Assembly (NCBI RefSeq): GCF_009765785.1
Contig: NZ_LMUT01000009.1
Location: 376,786-440,785 of the forward strand
Length of the DNA: 64,000 nt
Source of the DNA: Granulicella sp. L46
GTDB taxonomy: Bacteria > Acidobacteriota > Terriglobia > Terriglobales > Acidobacteriaceae
Reading direction: 5' to 3'
Shown here: positions 33,909 through 43,403 of the stretch, one piece after another
Position numbering within the stretch: position 1 is the first letter of the stretch
How the letters are laid out: each line of letters starts with the position of its first letter
Position numbers and translations under genes: made by a program
The notes under the pieces: generated by a model
Database searches by the model: none
Seen by the model: only the letters and a program-made list of their open reading frames with translations
Told to the model about the DNA's origin: nothing

Positions 33909-34913
33909 ATGCACAACATTGTGGGTGGCATGTGTCTGCTGATTCTGGCGGGCATCATGAATGCGAGCTTCTCGCTGCCGATGAAGTTTGTTCGTGCCTG
34001 GGCGTGGGAGAATACATGGCTAGTGTGGAGCGTCTTCGCCCTACTGCTCCTGCCGAGCGCGCTCGCGTTGGCCACGATCCCGGCGCTTGAAGGGATCCTT
34101 GCCGGTGCAGGCGGCGTTGCGCTCACCGTTGCGCTGTGCGGAGCAGCGTGGGGTGTGGCACAGGTCCTCTTCGGGCTCGCGCTCGATAAGATCGGCATCG
34201 CGCTAACTTTTTCCATCGTGCTGGGGATTTCGGCCGCGGTGGGCAGCTTGATCCCACTGGTGGGGCAGCATAGGGATCAACTGCTGACGCGTGGCGGACT
34301 TGTTTCGCTGGCAGGAATTGCGCTGGTGCTGCTGGGCGTCACGGTGAGCGCGGTGGCAGGAAGAATGCGGGACCGCAGCCAGCATGCCGAGGCCAGAACG
34401 GCGCATTTTGGGGTGGGCCTGCTGATGGCCATTGCCAGCGGTATTTGCGCGTCGATGATGAATGTAGGTTTCTCTTTCGGAACACCGTTGTCGGCCGCAG
34501 CGGCGTCGCACCATGCGAATGCGCTGTGGTGGACAGATGCGATCTGGGTACCCCTGCTGGCGGGCGGTGCGATTCCGAACCTGTTGTACTGCGCCTATCT
34601 CCTGCGCAAGCAAAGGACCTCCGAGAACTATAAGGCTGCGAACTCGGGCAGAAATGTGCTGCTGGCGATGGCGATGGCGGTGCTGTGGTTTGGAAGCAGC
34701 GTGTTGTATGGAATCGCGACGGCATTTCTGGGGGACCTCGGCCCGGTCGTCGGGTGGCCGCTGTTCATGTCGCTGATCGTGATCGTGGCCAGCGTGTTGG
34801 GTGTTTGGACAGGAGAGTGGCGCAACGCAGGATCGCGTGCACTTCGGGTCCAGGGCTTGGCAGTGCTGATCCTGGTGTGCGCGGTGGTTGTGCTGTCGCG
34901 AGCGACCTCGTGA
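33909..34913 (+). CDS. RhaT-family sugar:proton symporter
   Basis: Ten-helix inner-membrane protein of the L-rhamnose-H+ symporter family, about 334 residues. Seen: IVGGMCLLILAGIMNASFSLPMKFVRAWAWENTWLVWS, the family-typical N-terminus, and GVAQVLFGLALDKIGIALTFSIVLG in the middle. Of two ATGs (33903, 33909) the second is properly spaced from AGAAAGG. It follows receptor 2 by about 60 bp containing a GCGGGC/GCCCGC hairpin (33857-33887). No rhaA, rhaB or rhaD is in the window, so rhamnose is only the family default. Confidence 0.85.
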   Translation: MHNIVGGMCLLILAGIMNASFSLPMKFVRAWAWENTWLVWSVFALLLLPSALALATIPALEGILAGAGGVALTVALCGAAWGVAQVLFGLALDKIGIALTFSIVLGISAAVGSLIPLVGQHRDQLLTRGGLVSLAGIALVLLGVTVSAVAGRMRDRSQHAEARTAHFGVGLLMAIASGICASMMNVGFSFGTPLSAAAASHHANALWWTDAIWVPLLAGGAIPNLLYCAYLLRKQRTSENYKAANSGRNVLLAMAMAVLWFGSSVLYGIATAFLGDLGPVVGWPLFMSLIVIVASVLGVWTGEWRNAGSRALRVQGLAVLILVCAVVVLSRATS

Positions 34914-34921
34914 GGGATGGG

Positions 34922-35815
34922 ATGAGAGTGCCGACGATCGCGATGGTCGCTTGCCTGCTTGCGCTGCCTCTAGCCGCGCAGGACAAAGGCATGGCCGTTG
35001 ATACGGCGGAGTCGAAAAGCTTTTTCAGCACAGCGCTCGCGCGGGACATGCCGTATGAGGTCGTATTGCCTGCGGGATATTCGGGATCACAGGAGCGCTA
35101 CCCGGTGCTCTACCTGCTGCACGGTTGGCAGGGCGACGAGACGAACTTCGTTTCGCTGACGCACCTGGTTGAGGATGCTTCTGCCTACAAACTGATCGTG
35201 GTCACGCCGCGCGGCGGGAACTCCTGGTATGTGAACTCGGCGACACGCGCGAAGGATCGCTATGCAGATTACGTCCTTCAAGACCTGATCGCGGAAGTGG
35301 ATGCTCACTATAGAACGATCGCGTCTCCACACGAGCGCGCGGTTGCGGGGATCTCGATGGGGGGCTATGGTGCGATGCTGATCAGTCTGCGGCATCCGGG
35401 AGCGTTTGCGTTTGCCGCGAGCATCAGCGGAGCCTTCGCAGGGCCGTCGGGGATTGAGAGCGTGATGCCGCAATTGAAGCCGAGTACGGATGAGGCGTTT
35501 GGAGCAGTGGGAAGCACCACACGCACGCAGAACGACGTGGACACGTTGATCGGCACGGCTGACCACACGCAGCAGCCGTACTTCTTTCTCGAGTGCGGCG
35601 CGAGCGATCCGCTGCTGTCCTCGAACCGGCGTGTAGTCGAGGAACTCTCCTCGCACGGGTTTGCCTATGAGTACCACGAGCTTCCCGGAGCGCACACGTG
35701 GCCGTTTTGGGACGCGGCTTTACCAACGATGCTGGAAGTTTTGTCGAAGCAGATGCATGTGGAGCCGGCGAGTGCGCCTGGTACCACTGAGAAACCTTCA
35801 ACCGCTGTTCGCTGA
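34922..35815 (+). CDS. Secreted esterase D/feruloyl-esterase-like alpha/beta hydrolase
   Basis: 297 residues with a short signal peptide (MRVPTIAMVACLLALPLAAQ). Oxyanion region YPVLYLLHGWQGDETNF, nucleophile elbow VAGISMGGYGA, acid within ECGASDPLL and the catalytic His in ELPGAHTWPFWDAALP. This is the family of S-formylglutathione hydrolases, acetyl-xylan and feruloyl esterases and antigen 85-like proteins. With a glycosidase downstream and a sugar symporter upstream, removal of acyl groups from a glycan is the likely job. Starts 8 bp after the symporter stop. Confidence 0.85.
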   Translation: MRVPTIAMVACLLALPLAAQDKGMAVDTAESKSFFSTALARDMPYEVVLPAGYSGSQERYPVLYLLHGWQGDETNFVSLTHLVEDASAYKLIVVTPRGGNSWYVNSATRAKDRYADYVLQDLIAEVDAHYRTIASPHERAVAGISMGGYGAMLISLRHPGAFAFAASISGAFAGPSGIESVMPQLKPSTDEAFGAVGSTTRTQNDVDTLIGTADHTQQPYFFLECGASDPLLSSNRRVVEELSSHGFAYEYHELPGAHTWPFWDAALPTMLEVLSKQMHVEPASAPGTTEKPSTAVR

Positions 35816-35825
35816 GAGGACTGGC

Positions 35826-38036
35826 ATGAGTCGCTTTTTTGATTCGACCGCTATGCAACGCCGCACGTTTTTGAAGCTTGGAGGTGCGGGCGCGGCGATG
35901 CTCGCGTCTCCGGCGCTTGCGGCGGTCAAGGCCGTGCCACCGTCGCTGCCAACGCCGGAGGATCTGGCGAGCGTGGAGATGGAGTTCGGATTCACCGACC
36001 TGTTCCAGATGCCGGTGTTCGCAAACGAGTGGGGATACGGGCAGGTCTCGAAGTCAGTTTCGGGAGTGACAGGCATCACGTTTCCCCCGTTCGCATGTTG
36101 TGGCGTACCGGATGTAACGTGGAGCCCGGGCCTGCTGACGTCGTGCGAGGTTTCAGTCGATGGGCAGTTGCTGGCGATCGCCCCACAAAATCGCGTCAAG
36201 TACAGATGGCTACCCCAGCGAGTGGACCGCGAACAGACATACCAGGGTCTGCGGTTTCGCACGCGGACATTCATACCGGTGAAGCAGCGCGCCGTCGCAC
36301 AGCGCATCGAGCTGAAGAACACCACAACAACAGTACGCAGCTTTGTGCTGTCCTTCGACATGCGTGCGGCGGTGACGAAGAAGACGACCTTCTGGATGGC
36401 CGGCTGTCCGGGCGAAGGCGGCAACACGCAGCAGTGGGATGCGGAGCGAAGCCGGGTCACGTTTGCGGCTCGCAACTCGCAGGCGGCGTCGGCACAAGGA
36501 GTGCAGCCGCGCGCGGATTCGTTGGCAGGCGGGCACATACTGCAGTACAAGGTGCGGCTGCAGCCAGGCGAGTCCCATATATTTCGTTACGTGAATGCGT
36601 TGGCCGGCACGGAAGAGAAAGCGAATCGCCTCCACGATGAGCTGCACGCAACATTCGACGAAGTCGAGCGGCAGAATGAGCATTTCTATGCAGAGATGAT
36701 GCGGGCACTGTTCACTCCAGGCAACTCTTATTTCTCGGGCCACCTGCCCATACTGCACACAGAGGATGAGACGCTGTGGGCACTGTACTTTAACGGCATC
36801 AAGAACCTCATGAGTGCGCGGCGGTATTCACCGGACTCAAACTATGGGCCGACCTATGTGACACTGGGCGGCCACACGTTGCCCACTCTATCGTTCCCCT
36901 GGGACACATCATTGACCGGGCTGAGCCTCGCGCTGCTCGATCCGGCGGCGCTGCGGAATCTAGTCGAAGTGTGGCTGCGCGAGGACATGCACAAGCACCT
37001 TGCAACAGACTACGTCACTGGAACCGGTGTAGGACCGTGGTACGCGGTGAACGACACGGCGATCGTCGGTTGCGCGCGCGACTACCTGCGAACGACCGGG
37101 GACTTCGCGTGGTTGGATAAGACAATCGCAGGAAAGAATGTGCTGACGCACCTGGCGGACCACGCACTGTATTGGGAGACGCTGCGACATACGGACCGCG
37201 GTCTTGCGGACTACGGCAACATCGAAAATCTGCTGGAGGTCGTGAGTACCTACGTGCATGAAGTGGCCGGGATGAACGCCGGCAATGTGGCGAACATGCG
37301 CTTTGTGGCCGAGCTGTTGAAGCGACGCGGCGATGCAACCCGCGCCAGGGAATTACGCGCCAAGAGCGAAGACCTCGCGGGGAGAATCAACCGCATGCTG
37401 TATGTGGCCGGCAAGGGATGGTGGCGTGCCGGGCAGCTCGATGGCACATTCAACGAGGTGCGGCACTGCTATGATTTTTTGGCCGTTGTGGACAGCATGG
37501 GAACAGCACTCAGTCCACAGCAGAAGCAGGAAATGGCGGCATTCTTCTGGGCTGAGCTTGCCACGGGCAAGTGGATGCGCGCACTTTCCGCCGGAGACTC
37601 GGATGTCACCTGGAACATCCGCCCCGACCACAGCGCTATCGGTGCTTATGCTTCCTGGCCGCCCATGTCGGCCAAGGCGCTCTACCGGCTCGGAGAGCCC
37701 GAGGAGAAAGTAGCCGGCTGGTTGCGCGAGGTAGCCAAAGCCGGCAACCAGGGCCCCATCGGGCAGGCGCACTTTGTGGAAGATGTATGGCCGACGATGA
37801 AGGGTGGTGCGTTCAAGTGTCCGAACGATGTGCCCTACATGAACGAGTGGTGTTGTCTTGCGGGAGGCGCATTCACGGATCTCGTACTCGATAGCATCTT
37901 CGGCGTAGAGATGCGGATGGATGGTGTTAGTGCAAAGCCGCGGCTCGCGGCGTTTGATGCGAAGGCAGAGCTGCACGGCCTGCAGCATCAAGGCAGGCAG
38001 TACCGAGTGAACAACCAGGGCATCCACGCGATGTAG
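35826..38036 (+). CDS. Tat-exported six-hairpin glycosidase-like protein
   Basis: 736 residues. A classical Tat signal (MQRRTFLKLGGAGAAMLASPALAA) starts near residue 10. A beta-sandwich region (about 50-300; QRIELKNTTTTVRSFVLSFDMR) precedes an (alpha/alpha)6 barrel (about 340-720) with FPWDTSLTGLSLALLDP, GTGVGPWYAVNDTAIVGCARDYLRTTGDFAWLD and NIRPDHSAIGAYASWPPMSAKALYRLG. Candidate acids include Asp in FPWDTS and Glu or Asp in NDTAI. I cannot assign a GH family with confidence; GH78, GH63 and GH127-like folds share this plan. Ten base pairs after the esterase, same operon. Confidence 0.72.
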   Translation: MSRFFDSTAMQRRTFLKLGGAGAAMLASPALAAVKAVPPSLPTPEDLASVEMEFGFTDLFQMPVFANEWGYGQVSKSVSGVTGITFPPFACCGVPDVTWSPGLLTSCEVSVDGQLLAIAPQNRVKYRWLPQRVDREQTYQGLRFRTRTFIPVKQRAVAQRIELKNTTTTVRSFVLSFDMRAAVTKKTTFWMAGCPGEGGNTQQWDAERSRVTFAARNSQAASAQGVQPRADSLAGGHILQYKVRLQPGESHIFRYVNALAGTEEKANRLHDELHATFDEVERQNEHFYAEMMRALFTPGNSYFSGHLPILHTEDETLWALYFNGIKNLMSARRYSPDSNYGPTYVTLGGHTLPTLSFPWDTSLTGLSLALLDPAALRNLVEVWLREDMHKHLATDYVTGTGVGPWYAVNDTAIVGCARDYLRTTGDFAWLDKTIAGKNVLTHLADHALYWETLRHTDRGLADYGNIENLLEVVSTYVHEVAGMNAGNVANMRFVAELLKRRGDATRARELRAKSEDLAGRINRMLYVAGKGWWRAGQLDGTFNEVRHCYDFLAVVDSMGTALSPQQKQEMAAFFWAELATGKWMRALSAGDSDVTWNIRPDHSAIGAYASWPPMSAKALYRLGEPEEKVAGWLREVAKAGNQGPIGQAHFVEDVWPTMKGGAFKCPNDVPYMNEWCCLAGGAFTDLVLDSIFGVEMRMDGVSAKPRLAAFDAKAELHGLQHQGRQYRVNNQGIHAM

Positions 38037-38085
38037 GCGTGCAGTATGCTGCAAAAGCAGGCTCTTCAACAGCAAGGAGTAAGGC

Positions 38086-38916
38086 GTGCCGAAGCGTAAG
38101 AGTGGAGTGATGAAGGACAACCCCGAGTCGGCCGCAATCGTAAAGGCCGAGGCGCGCTACCAGGTCATCTTAAATGACATGCATAAGACGGGCTCCGTCT
38201 CCGTGGATGCGCTCGCCGAGCAATTGCAGGTGACCGTGGTGACGATTCGTCGTGATCTGGACGCGCTGGAACGAAAAGGCCTGCTGCATCGTACGCATGG
38301 CGGCGCGATGCCCATCCAGCCGCAGTTTTACGAGCCGTTTCGTCGTGACCGATCGTTCGTGATGCAGGTAGATCGGCAGGCGGATGAGAAGCGAAGGATT
38401 GGCTATGCTGCCGCGGCACTGATTGAGCCGGACGAGACAATCGCGGTGACCCCGGGTACTACGGCGGCGGCGGTCGTCCGGGCGCTCCCGCTCAATTACA
38501 ACCTGACGGTGGTGACAAGCACGGCGAACGTGGCAGTAGAGCTGTCCAAGCGCAAGGACATTAAGGTGTTCGTAACCGGTGGCACACTCCACGGGGAGTG
38601 GTTTTCGTTGGTAGGTCCTCACGCGCAGCGCAGCCTGGACAACATCCTGATTCACACGCTTTTTATTGGTGCGGACGGGCTCGACCCAGATTGGGGCGCA
38701 ACCTCGTTTGATCAGGACGAAGCAGACCTGCTGCGCATGATGGTGGCGCATGCGCGACGTCGTGTGGCCGTGGTCGACCATACGAAGCTTGGCAAGGTCG
38801 CGAATTGGAAGATCTGCGAGTCGCGGAATCTGCACGCACTGGTGACGGACACTCAGGCGACGGATGAGGCGGTCGCACCATTTCGCGAAATGGGTGTGGA
38901 GATCATTCGAGTATAG
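38086..38916 (+). CDS. DeoR/GlpR-family transcriptional regulator
   Basis: 276 residues. N-terminal winged helix typical of DeoR repressors (VSVDALAEQLQVTVVTIRRDLDALERKGLLHRTHGGA, about 38-75) and a C-terminal DeoRC sugar-phosphate-binding domain related to ribose-5-P isomerase (AVTPGTTAAAVVRALP, LFIGADGLDPDWGATSFD). Start taken as the GTG at 38086, seven bases after AAGGAGT; an ATG at 38110 is possible. Last gene of the carbohydrate locus; it probably responds to a sugar phosphate made by the ROK kinase/isomerase branch. Confidence 0.88.
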   Translation: MPKRKSGVMKDNPESAAIVKAEARYQVILNDMHKTGSVSVDALAEQLQVTVVTIRRDLDALERKGLLHRTHGGAMPIQPQFYEPFRRDRSFVMQVDRQADEKRRIGYAAAALIEPDETIAVTPGTTAAAVVRALPLNYNLTVVTSTANVAVELSKRKDIKVFVTGGTLHGEWFSLVGPHAQRSLDNILIHTLFIGADGLDPDWGATSFDQDEADLLRMMVAHARRRVAVVDHTKLGKVANWKICESRNLHALVTDTQATDEAVAPFREMGVEIIRV

Positions 38917-39263
38917 ACACCGCTTGCAGCTGTTCGACGAGTGGTGGAAGATTCTCCTTCAAACGCTAGCCCGATGCGGCCTCTCACGGCGAAGGCAAGC
39001 ACGGAGATGTATTCGCGCACTACTGCGGAACGTTTGGTCTAGCCCGAGCGAGGGAGCTTCCGCGTTGCCTACTTCCACCGGAAAAGACCACCAGACTCCC
39101 CGTCATGGCCCGATGAATGACTCGGCCAGTCCTCAACACTTTGACCGTAGTAGCGAAGCCCGACTTTTCGGGCAATTCGCGGACGGCTTCAGAGTTCGTT
39201 GGCGCCCGCGAGGCAAGTTGAATGAGTTGGTTGCTTTGTCGTAGTTGAGCAGTTACAGCTCGA
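38917..39263. other. Gene-free region, 347 bp
   Basis: No coding frame I can defend. One short perfect hairpin, GCCCGA/TCGGGC with a CTTT loop at 39158-39173, lacks a T tract. The region adjoins truncated genes and may itself be decayed sequence. Confidence 0.35.
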
Positions 39264-39995
39264 TTACTTCGAGTCCGCATGCCAACTGAATTGGGACGAG
39301 TGAACGAGTGATCCACTCGTAGCCTCGACGGTCACAATGCTGTTCCGGGTTGAGGCTCCGGGTCGCGCTGTCGCGCAACTGGACAGAAAGACCAACCCTG
39401 TAGTCAGCAACACGATCACAACCGCCTGGCGTCGCTGTTTACGGGCAAGAAGCCAAACGAACGGCAGCAACGACAGTGCAGCTCCGGCTGGAGCTTCGGA
39501 GCGTTCGATGGCAAGCGTGGTCTGCCCGGCCCCCGACACCGAGGCCGGCGTGAAGACGCATTGGTACCCCTGCGGCAATCCACTGGCGCATCGGAAGGTG
39601 GTCGTGCCGCTCCATCCGCCGACAGCGCCCACAGTGAGAGCCACGGGCGCTCTTGAAGCGGTCGCGGCGACACTCGCCAAAGCCTGCAGCGTGAAATCCG
39701 GCTCCGATTGATACGCCGTCGTCTGGAATCTCGGCGATGCACTGGGCGCTGATACGGAACTCCCGCCGTAGCTCGCAAACAGTATGTGCGTTCCCATTCC
39801 AAGACGACCAAGCGAGAAATTCGCTTCTCCATTTGCAGAGAGCGCGGAGGTTGCCATCAACTGTCCATCCACCAGCAGTGAGACGTTTCCGCCTGCTGCC
39901 GACGCTCCGGTCACCTGGACACTCGCCGTGTCGGAATTTTTTTTGAATGAGGGCGCAAGGGTCAGGGCGGTCACGGTAGGCGTTGAAACATTGCA
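39264..39995 (-). pseudogene. 3' fragment of an Ig-like-repeat surface protein
   Basis: Only the C-terminal end of a larger protein remains. From about 39989 the frame reads TPTVTALTLAPSFKKNSDTASVQVTG, the middle of a bacterial Ig-like repeat (VSLLVDGQLMATSALSANG), then a second domain (DFTLQALASVAATASRAPVALTVGAVGGW). The characteristic acidobacterial tail follows: a hydrophobic segment before KQRRQAVVIVLLTTGLVFLSSC and an ITVTATSGSLVHSSQF-like end (TVEATSGSLVHSSQFSW). The open frame continues further upstream, but that sequence is antisense to the neighbouring fragment and no longer Ig-like. No signal peptide, so not functional as seen. Confidence 0.65.
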
Positions 39996-39999
39996 CTCA

Positions 40000-40785
40000 G
40001 CGGCAGGTCTTCGCTTGCGAGCGAGTGGCAAGGCGGATGTGACGTTGGATGGAGGCGTGCATCTGGTTGTACTTCCTGAGAGCCAGGCAGAGCATGTCTG
40101 GCGTGGCGACGACCCTTCCACCCTCATTGAAACCGACGCCAGTGCTTTCTCTTCGGATGCAAAATGGTTCTTGCGGTCGGAGGATCACGAGTTTCAGATC
40201 GGCATCTTTGGTGCAGCACAACCGAGCGGTGGGCAGCCTTTGACGCCCGCTGGCCGCTCGGGATTATTCGCGCAGTATCGCGCAACCGTGCCCGAGCTGG
40301 AGTTACATGCATCTGTGACGAAGGTCCAGGACGCGAAGCCGCGCACTCCGTGGACACTTGGACCAACCCTCGCATGGCGGCCCAATGCCATCCCGGAAAA
40401 GCCTGCGATCAGTGAATTCGCCAATGCCGCGGTTTGGAAGATGGATGTGCCGCCCGTACCGACCTCAGCGCAAATATCGGATGTATGGCTGAACATCGAC
40501 TATCAAGGCGATGAAGCGCGCTTGTCGAACGCCAAATCTTTGCTGGATGACAACTTCTGGAACGGCCTGCCATGGAAGATCAGTCTCAAACAGACGCTGC
40601 CGCATTGGCGCACATCCCGGAGTGATCTGGAGCTGAGTGTCCTACCGTTGCCGAAGAGTTATCCGTTCTATATCGAAGAAGGCACGAAAGAGCACTTCGA
40701 CCAGTCTGGTTTAGCGCTGGATCTAGCAAATGTGCGCTTAGTGCCTGAATACCAGGTGGTGGTTGAACTTTCCACCGGTCGATGA
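40000..40785 (+). pseudogene. 3' fragment of a GH35-type beta-galactosidase
   Basis: The frame from about 40000 encodes what I recognise as the C-terminal beta-sandwich region of a GH35 beta-galactosidase: HSAAGLRLRASGKADVTLDGG, then SDVWLNIDYQGDEARLSNAKSLLDDNFWNGLPW and ELSVLPLPKSYPFYIEEG. The catalytic TIM barrel and all start signals are missing. The open frame runs upstream to 39784 only as antisense of the Ig-like fragment. The remnant ends at a normal stop (40783-40785). Confidence 0.6.
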
Positions 40786-41095
40786 CCCCGGTCGCCATTT
40801 CAGGAGACACCCCAACAAGTTGGCACAAGAGTCGCACTAATTGCAGATGTAGAAAGTAGCATGCGTCCAAACTCAGTGTTTATGGTGGCTTCTGCTTGAC
40901 CGGGTGTGTGTGGAGACTCGCCGGAGATTCAAAGAGCTATGTGACCAAAAGGCCATCGCAGCGGGCTGCTCGGAAGATCCTTAGGTTCGTAAATTCATAT
41001 GGCGACGCGTCGAGACCAAGGTATAAATCTTGGAGTGACCCTGCTATCCACGAAGGCGACGGCCTCGTAATACGCGCGCCGAAGGGAAAGTCTTA
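40786..41095. other. Gene-free region containing dispersed repeat B
   Basis: 310 bp between the beta-galactosidase fragment and the antiporter stop. Apart from repeat copy B I see no gene, terminator or promoter. Confidence 0.4.
40839..40932 (+). repeat. Dispersed repeat copy B (left of the gene cluster)
   Basis: Aligns without gaps to 61656-61724 from 40864 onward (constant offset 20,792 bp): CGTCC-A-x-AC-x-CAGTGTTTATG then TGGAGACTCGC and GATTCAA. Over the 34-bp core I count 28 matches. Same orientation as copies A and C. Confidence 0.7.
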
Positions 41096-42331
41096 TTAGC
41101 TAACTTGTTCGATGACATCTGGTACACCGCGAATTTTCAACAAGTTGAGCAACGGCGTGGTGCACATAGTGGTGATCAAGGCCATGAGTACGAGCATGGT
41201 GAAGAGCGTTGGCGAGAACGCACCTGCGTTGTAGGCGATATTTAGCACCACCAGCTCCACGAGGCCGCGCGTGTTGAGCAGCGCCCCGAGCCCGAGGGAG
41301 TTTCGCCAATTTTGTCCCGACCAGCGCGCAGCAAATACCGCTCCTCCGATCTTGCCTCCGATGGCTGCGACGAGAATCAGGATTGCCCACAGCCAGGTGT
41401 TCACGCTGCTGAGAAGATCGAGACGTGTCTTGAGACCGGTAAGTGCAAAGAAAAGAGGCAGAAGGAGTGCGGAGGTAAGCATTTCAGTTCGCTCACCAGT
41501 GGCATTTTGCCACGAGGGGATACGGGGAAAGCAGATGCCGGCAATGAACGCTCCAAAGAGAGGATGCACACCGGCCCAATCCGTCAGCGCAGACGAGAGC
41601 AACAGGCTCGCCAGGGCCAGCACAAAGATCTCGTAGGACATTGCCTTGTCCCTCGCCCTGCGTGCCAACCAGGCAGTGAGCGGCCGCACCACGGCAAACA
41701 TGAACACCAGATAAGCGGCAAGGCTGGCGAATCGGACCCACAGGGGAACTCCTTCCGCCTTGTTATGGATAAGAGTGAGCGTGATGGCGAGGAGAAACCA
41801 GGCAGCAACATCATCAAAGGCCGCGCATAGGATAGCCGTCGTGCCTAACGGGGTTGTGTTCAGCTTGCGTTCCGCCAGGATGCGCGCGAGCACTGGAAAG
41901 GCCGTGATGCTCATGGCGATTCCAAGGAAAAGTACAAATGGCAAGCGGCCGATCCCATCTGGAGCAAAGCGTACGCGCAGTGGATGGGCTAAGGCTGCCG
42001 CCGCTAGGAACGGCACGAGAATGCTGGTGAGGCTCGTCGCGAGAGCTGTGGCCTTTTGATGCCGCAGGTGTTCGACGTCAAGCTCAAGCCCGACAAGAAA
42101 TAGGTAGAGGACAAGTCCAATGTTGGAAAGAATTTCCAGAGAGTGAAGTGAAGACGAGGGAAAGAGTCGCGAGGCCAGTGCAGGGAAGAGATGTCCGAAG
42201 ATTGACGGACCGAGGGCGATGCCTCCAAGGATCTCCCCGATGACACGCGCCTGGCCGAATCGCACCGCCAGGCGTCCGAAGGCAAGCGTCACGAGCAGGA
42301 TGACCGCCATCTGCAAAAGGATCAGGAACAA
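41096..42331 (-). CDS. CPA2-family cation:proton antiporter
   Basis: About 411 residues and 12 helices of the Na+/H+ or K+/H+ exchanger fold (KefB/NapA type), without a C-terminal TrkA domain. Seen: GEILGGIALGPSIFG, SNIGLVLYLFLVGLELD, MSITAFPVLARIL and the ion-site pair FDDVAAW. NTRGLVELVVLNIA is the conserved helix 11 segment. I chose the TTG at 42331 because GGGAGG precedes it by 5 bp and it begins just before the first helix; the ATG at 42310 is the alternative. Transport of Na+ or K+ in pH or osmotic control is inferred. Confidence 0.85.
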   Translation of the reverse strand: MFLILLQMAVILLVTLAFGRLAVRFGQARVIGEILGGIALGPSIFGHLFPALASRLFPSSSLHSLEILSNIGLVLYLFLVGLELDVEHLRHQKATALATSLTSILVPFLAAAALAHPLRVRFAPDGIGRLPFVLFLGIAMSITAFPVLARILAERKLNTTPLGTTAILCAAFDDVAAWFLLAITLTLIHNKAEGVPLWVRFASLAAYLVFMFAVVRPLTAWLARRARDKAMSYEIFVLALASLLLSSALTDWAGVHPLFGAFIAGICFPRIPSWQNATGERTEMLTSALLLPLFFALTGLKTRLDLLSSVNTWLWAILILVAAIGGKIGGAVFAARWSGQNWRNSLGLGALLNTRGLVELVVLNIAYNAGAFSPTLFTMLVLMALITTMCTTPLLNLLKIRGVPDVIEQVS

Positions 42332-42565
42332 AAATACCTCCCAAACGCCTACTGAGCGAACGAATCGATTGCACGGCGGTTTTACCGATTGAGCCTGTAG
42401 ACAAGATACGTTCTTCCATTGCCGGCAGACGCAGAATGGCACAAAACGCGAATAAGTTGGACGGACGCGCGACGAGATTTGCGCACATGTCGCGACCACC
42501 TCGAGGCTGGAATTTCAAATAGAGGATAGCTATGGACGGCGAAGGGAACGATGATAAACGCGAGG

Positions 42566-43384
42566 TCAGGCCAACCGAACGGCCGCCACATCCCGATCCA
42601 GCACCAGGGCATGATCGAAGAATCCCGCAATCCCCTTCGCAATCGATTCCGGCTGATGGATGGGAATAAAGTGTCCCGAGTCCACTGTAATCATGCGGGC
42701 GTTTGGCATGAGTTTTGAGGCACGGACGGCAAAGGCCTCCGGAATCGTCACATCCTTGGAACCGTGAAAGATGAGGGTAGGCATGGATAGTTCTGGGAGG
42801 AACTGCGGAACGTCCGCCAGGACGGTTGACGGTTTGCCCCATCGCACAACCCGCATGAACTGCCAGGATCCTCGGAAACCGGAGAATGGTTTACGGAAGG
42901 CCGAAATCATCTGGTGGCCAGCGGCGCCCCCACCCACAGCTCGTCCCATTGCTACTCTCCAGAACACGAGCCCGATGATTGGAGCGAGGAGTTCTCCCAG
43001 AATCGGTTTACGAAGCCACTCGATAAGGTAGAAAGGCTTGAGCTCTGGGAACAACGCGGGAGACAGCAGCGCCATGCAATCTACATGGTCCGGGAAGCAA
43101 TGCGCGTAATGGACAGCCACTGCCGAGCCTGCGTCATGCCCAACGACGTGCCACCGGTCGATCTTGTTTTCTATGCGGATCTGATCCAGTTGTTTGGCCA
43201 AACTATGCAGATATTCCGGACTGTAGAGCTCGGCCGGGGTCTCTCCCAGGCCTGGAAGATCGACAGTGAAGCAGGTGAACTCTCCGCAAAGACGCTCGAC
43301 GATCCCTTTCCAAAGGCAACTGCTGGTGGGCATGCCGTGAATGAAAAGGATTGGATCTCCCGAACCGCAGCGAACTAGATGCAT
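42566..43384 (-). CDS. Alpha/beta hydrolase with Asp nucleophile (haloalkane dehalogenase/epoxide hydrolase type)
   Basis: 272 residues, cytosolic. Oxyanion motif ILFIHGMPTSSCLW, cap-domain region about 120-200, nucleophile elbow VVGHDAGSA with Asp84 in the place of Ser, and the His in DSGHFIPIHQPE near 236. An Asp in GxDxG is the hallmark of haloalkane dehalogenases and epoxide hydrolases, which form an alkyl-enzyme ester. It sits 19 bp downstream of a halogenase-like flavoprotein gene on the same strand, so its substrate may be the halogenated or epoxidised product. Haloacetate dehalogenase is an alternative. Confidence 0.82.
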   Translation of the reverse strand: MHLVRCGSGDPILFIHGMPTSSCLWKGIVERLCGEFTCFTVDLPGLGETPAELYSPEYLHSLAKQLDQIRIENKIDRWHVVGHDAGSAVAVHYAHCFPDHVDCMALLSPALFPELKPFYLIEWLRKPILGELLAPIIGLVFWRVAMGRAVGGGAAGHQMISAFRKPFSGFRGSWQFMRVVRWGKPSTVLADVPQFLPELSMPTLIFHGSKDVTIPEAFAVRASKLMPNARMITVDSGHFIPIHQPESIAKGIAGFFDHALVLDRDVAAVRLA

Positions 43385-43403
43385 CGATTCACCTCGCTTA
43401 TCG

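Noticed and set aside
37353..38120. Minus-strand frame of about 255 codons across the glycosidase end and DeoR start
   Set aside because: Crosses two genes well supported on the other strand and has no recognisable domain.
38864..39244. Open frame between the DeoR gene and the Ig-like fragment
   Set aside because: Starts inside the DeoR gene, Arg/Ser-rich, no family features.
39784..40000. Upstream part of the plus-strand frame that ends at 40785
   Set aside because: It is antisense to the Ig-like fragment and lacks beta-galactosidase similarity; excluded from the fragment call.
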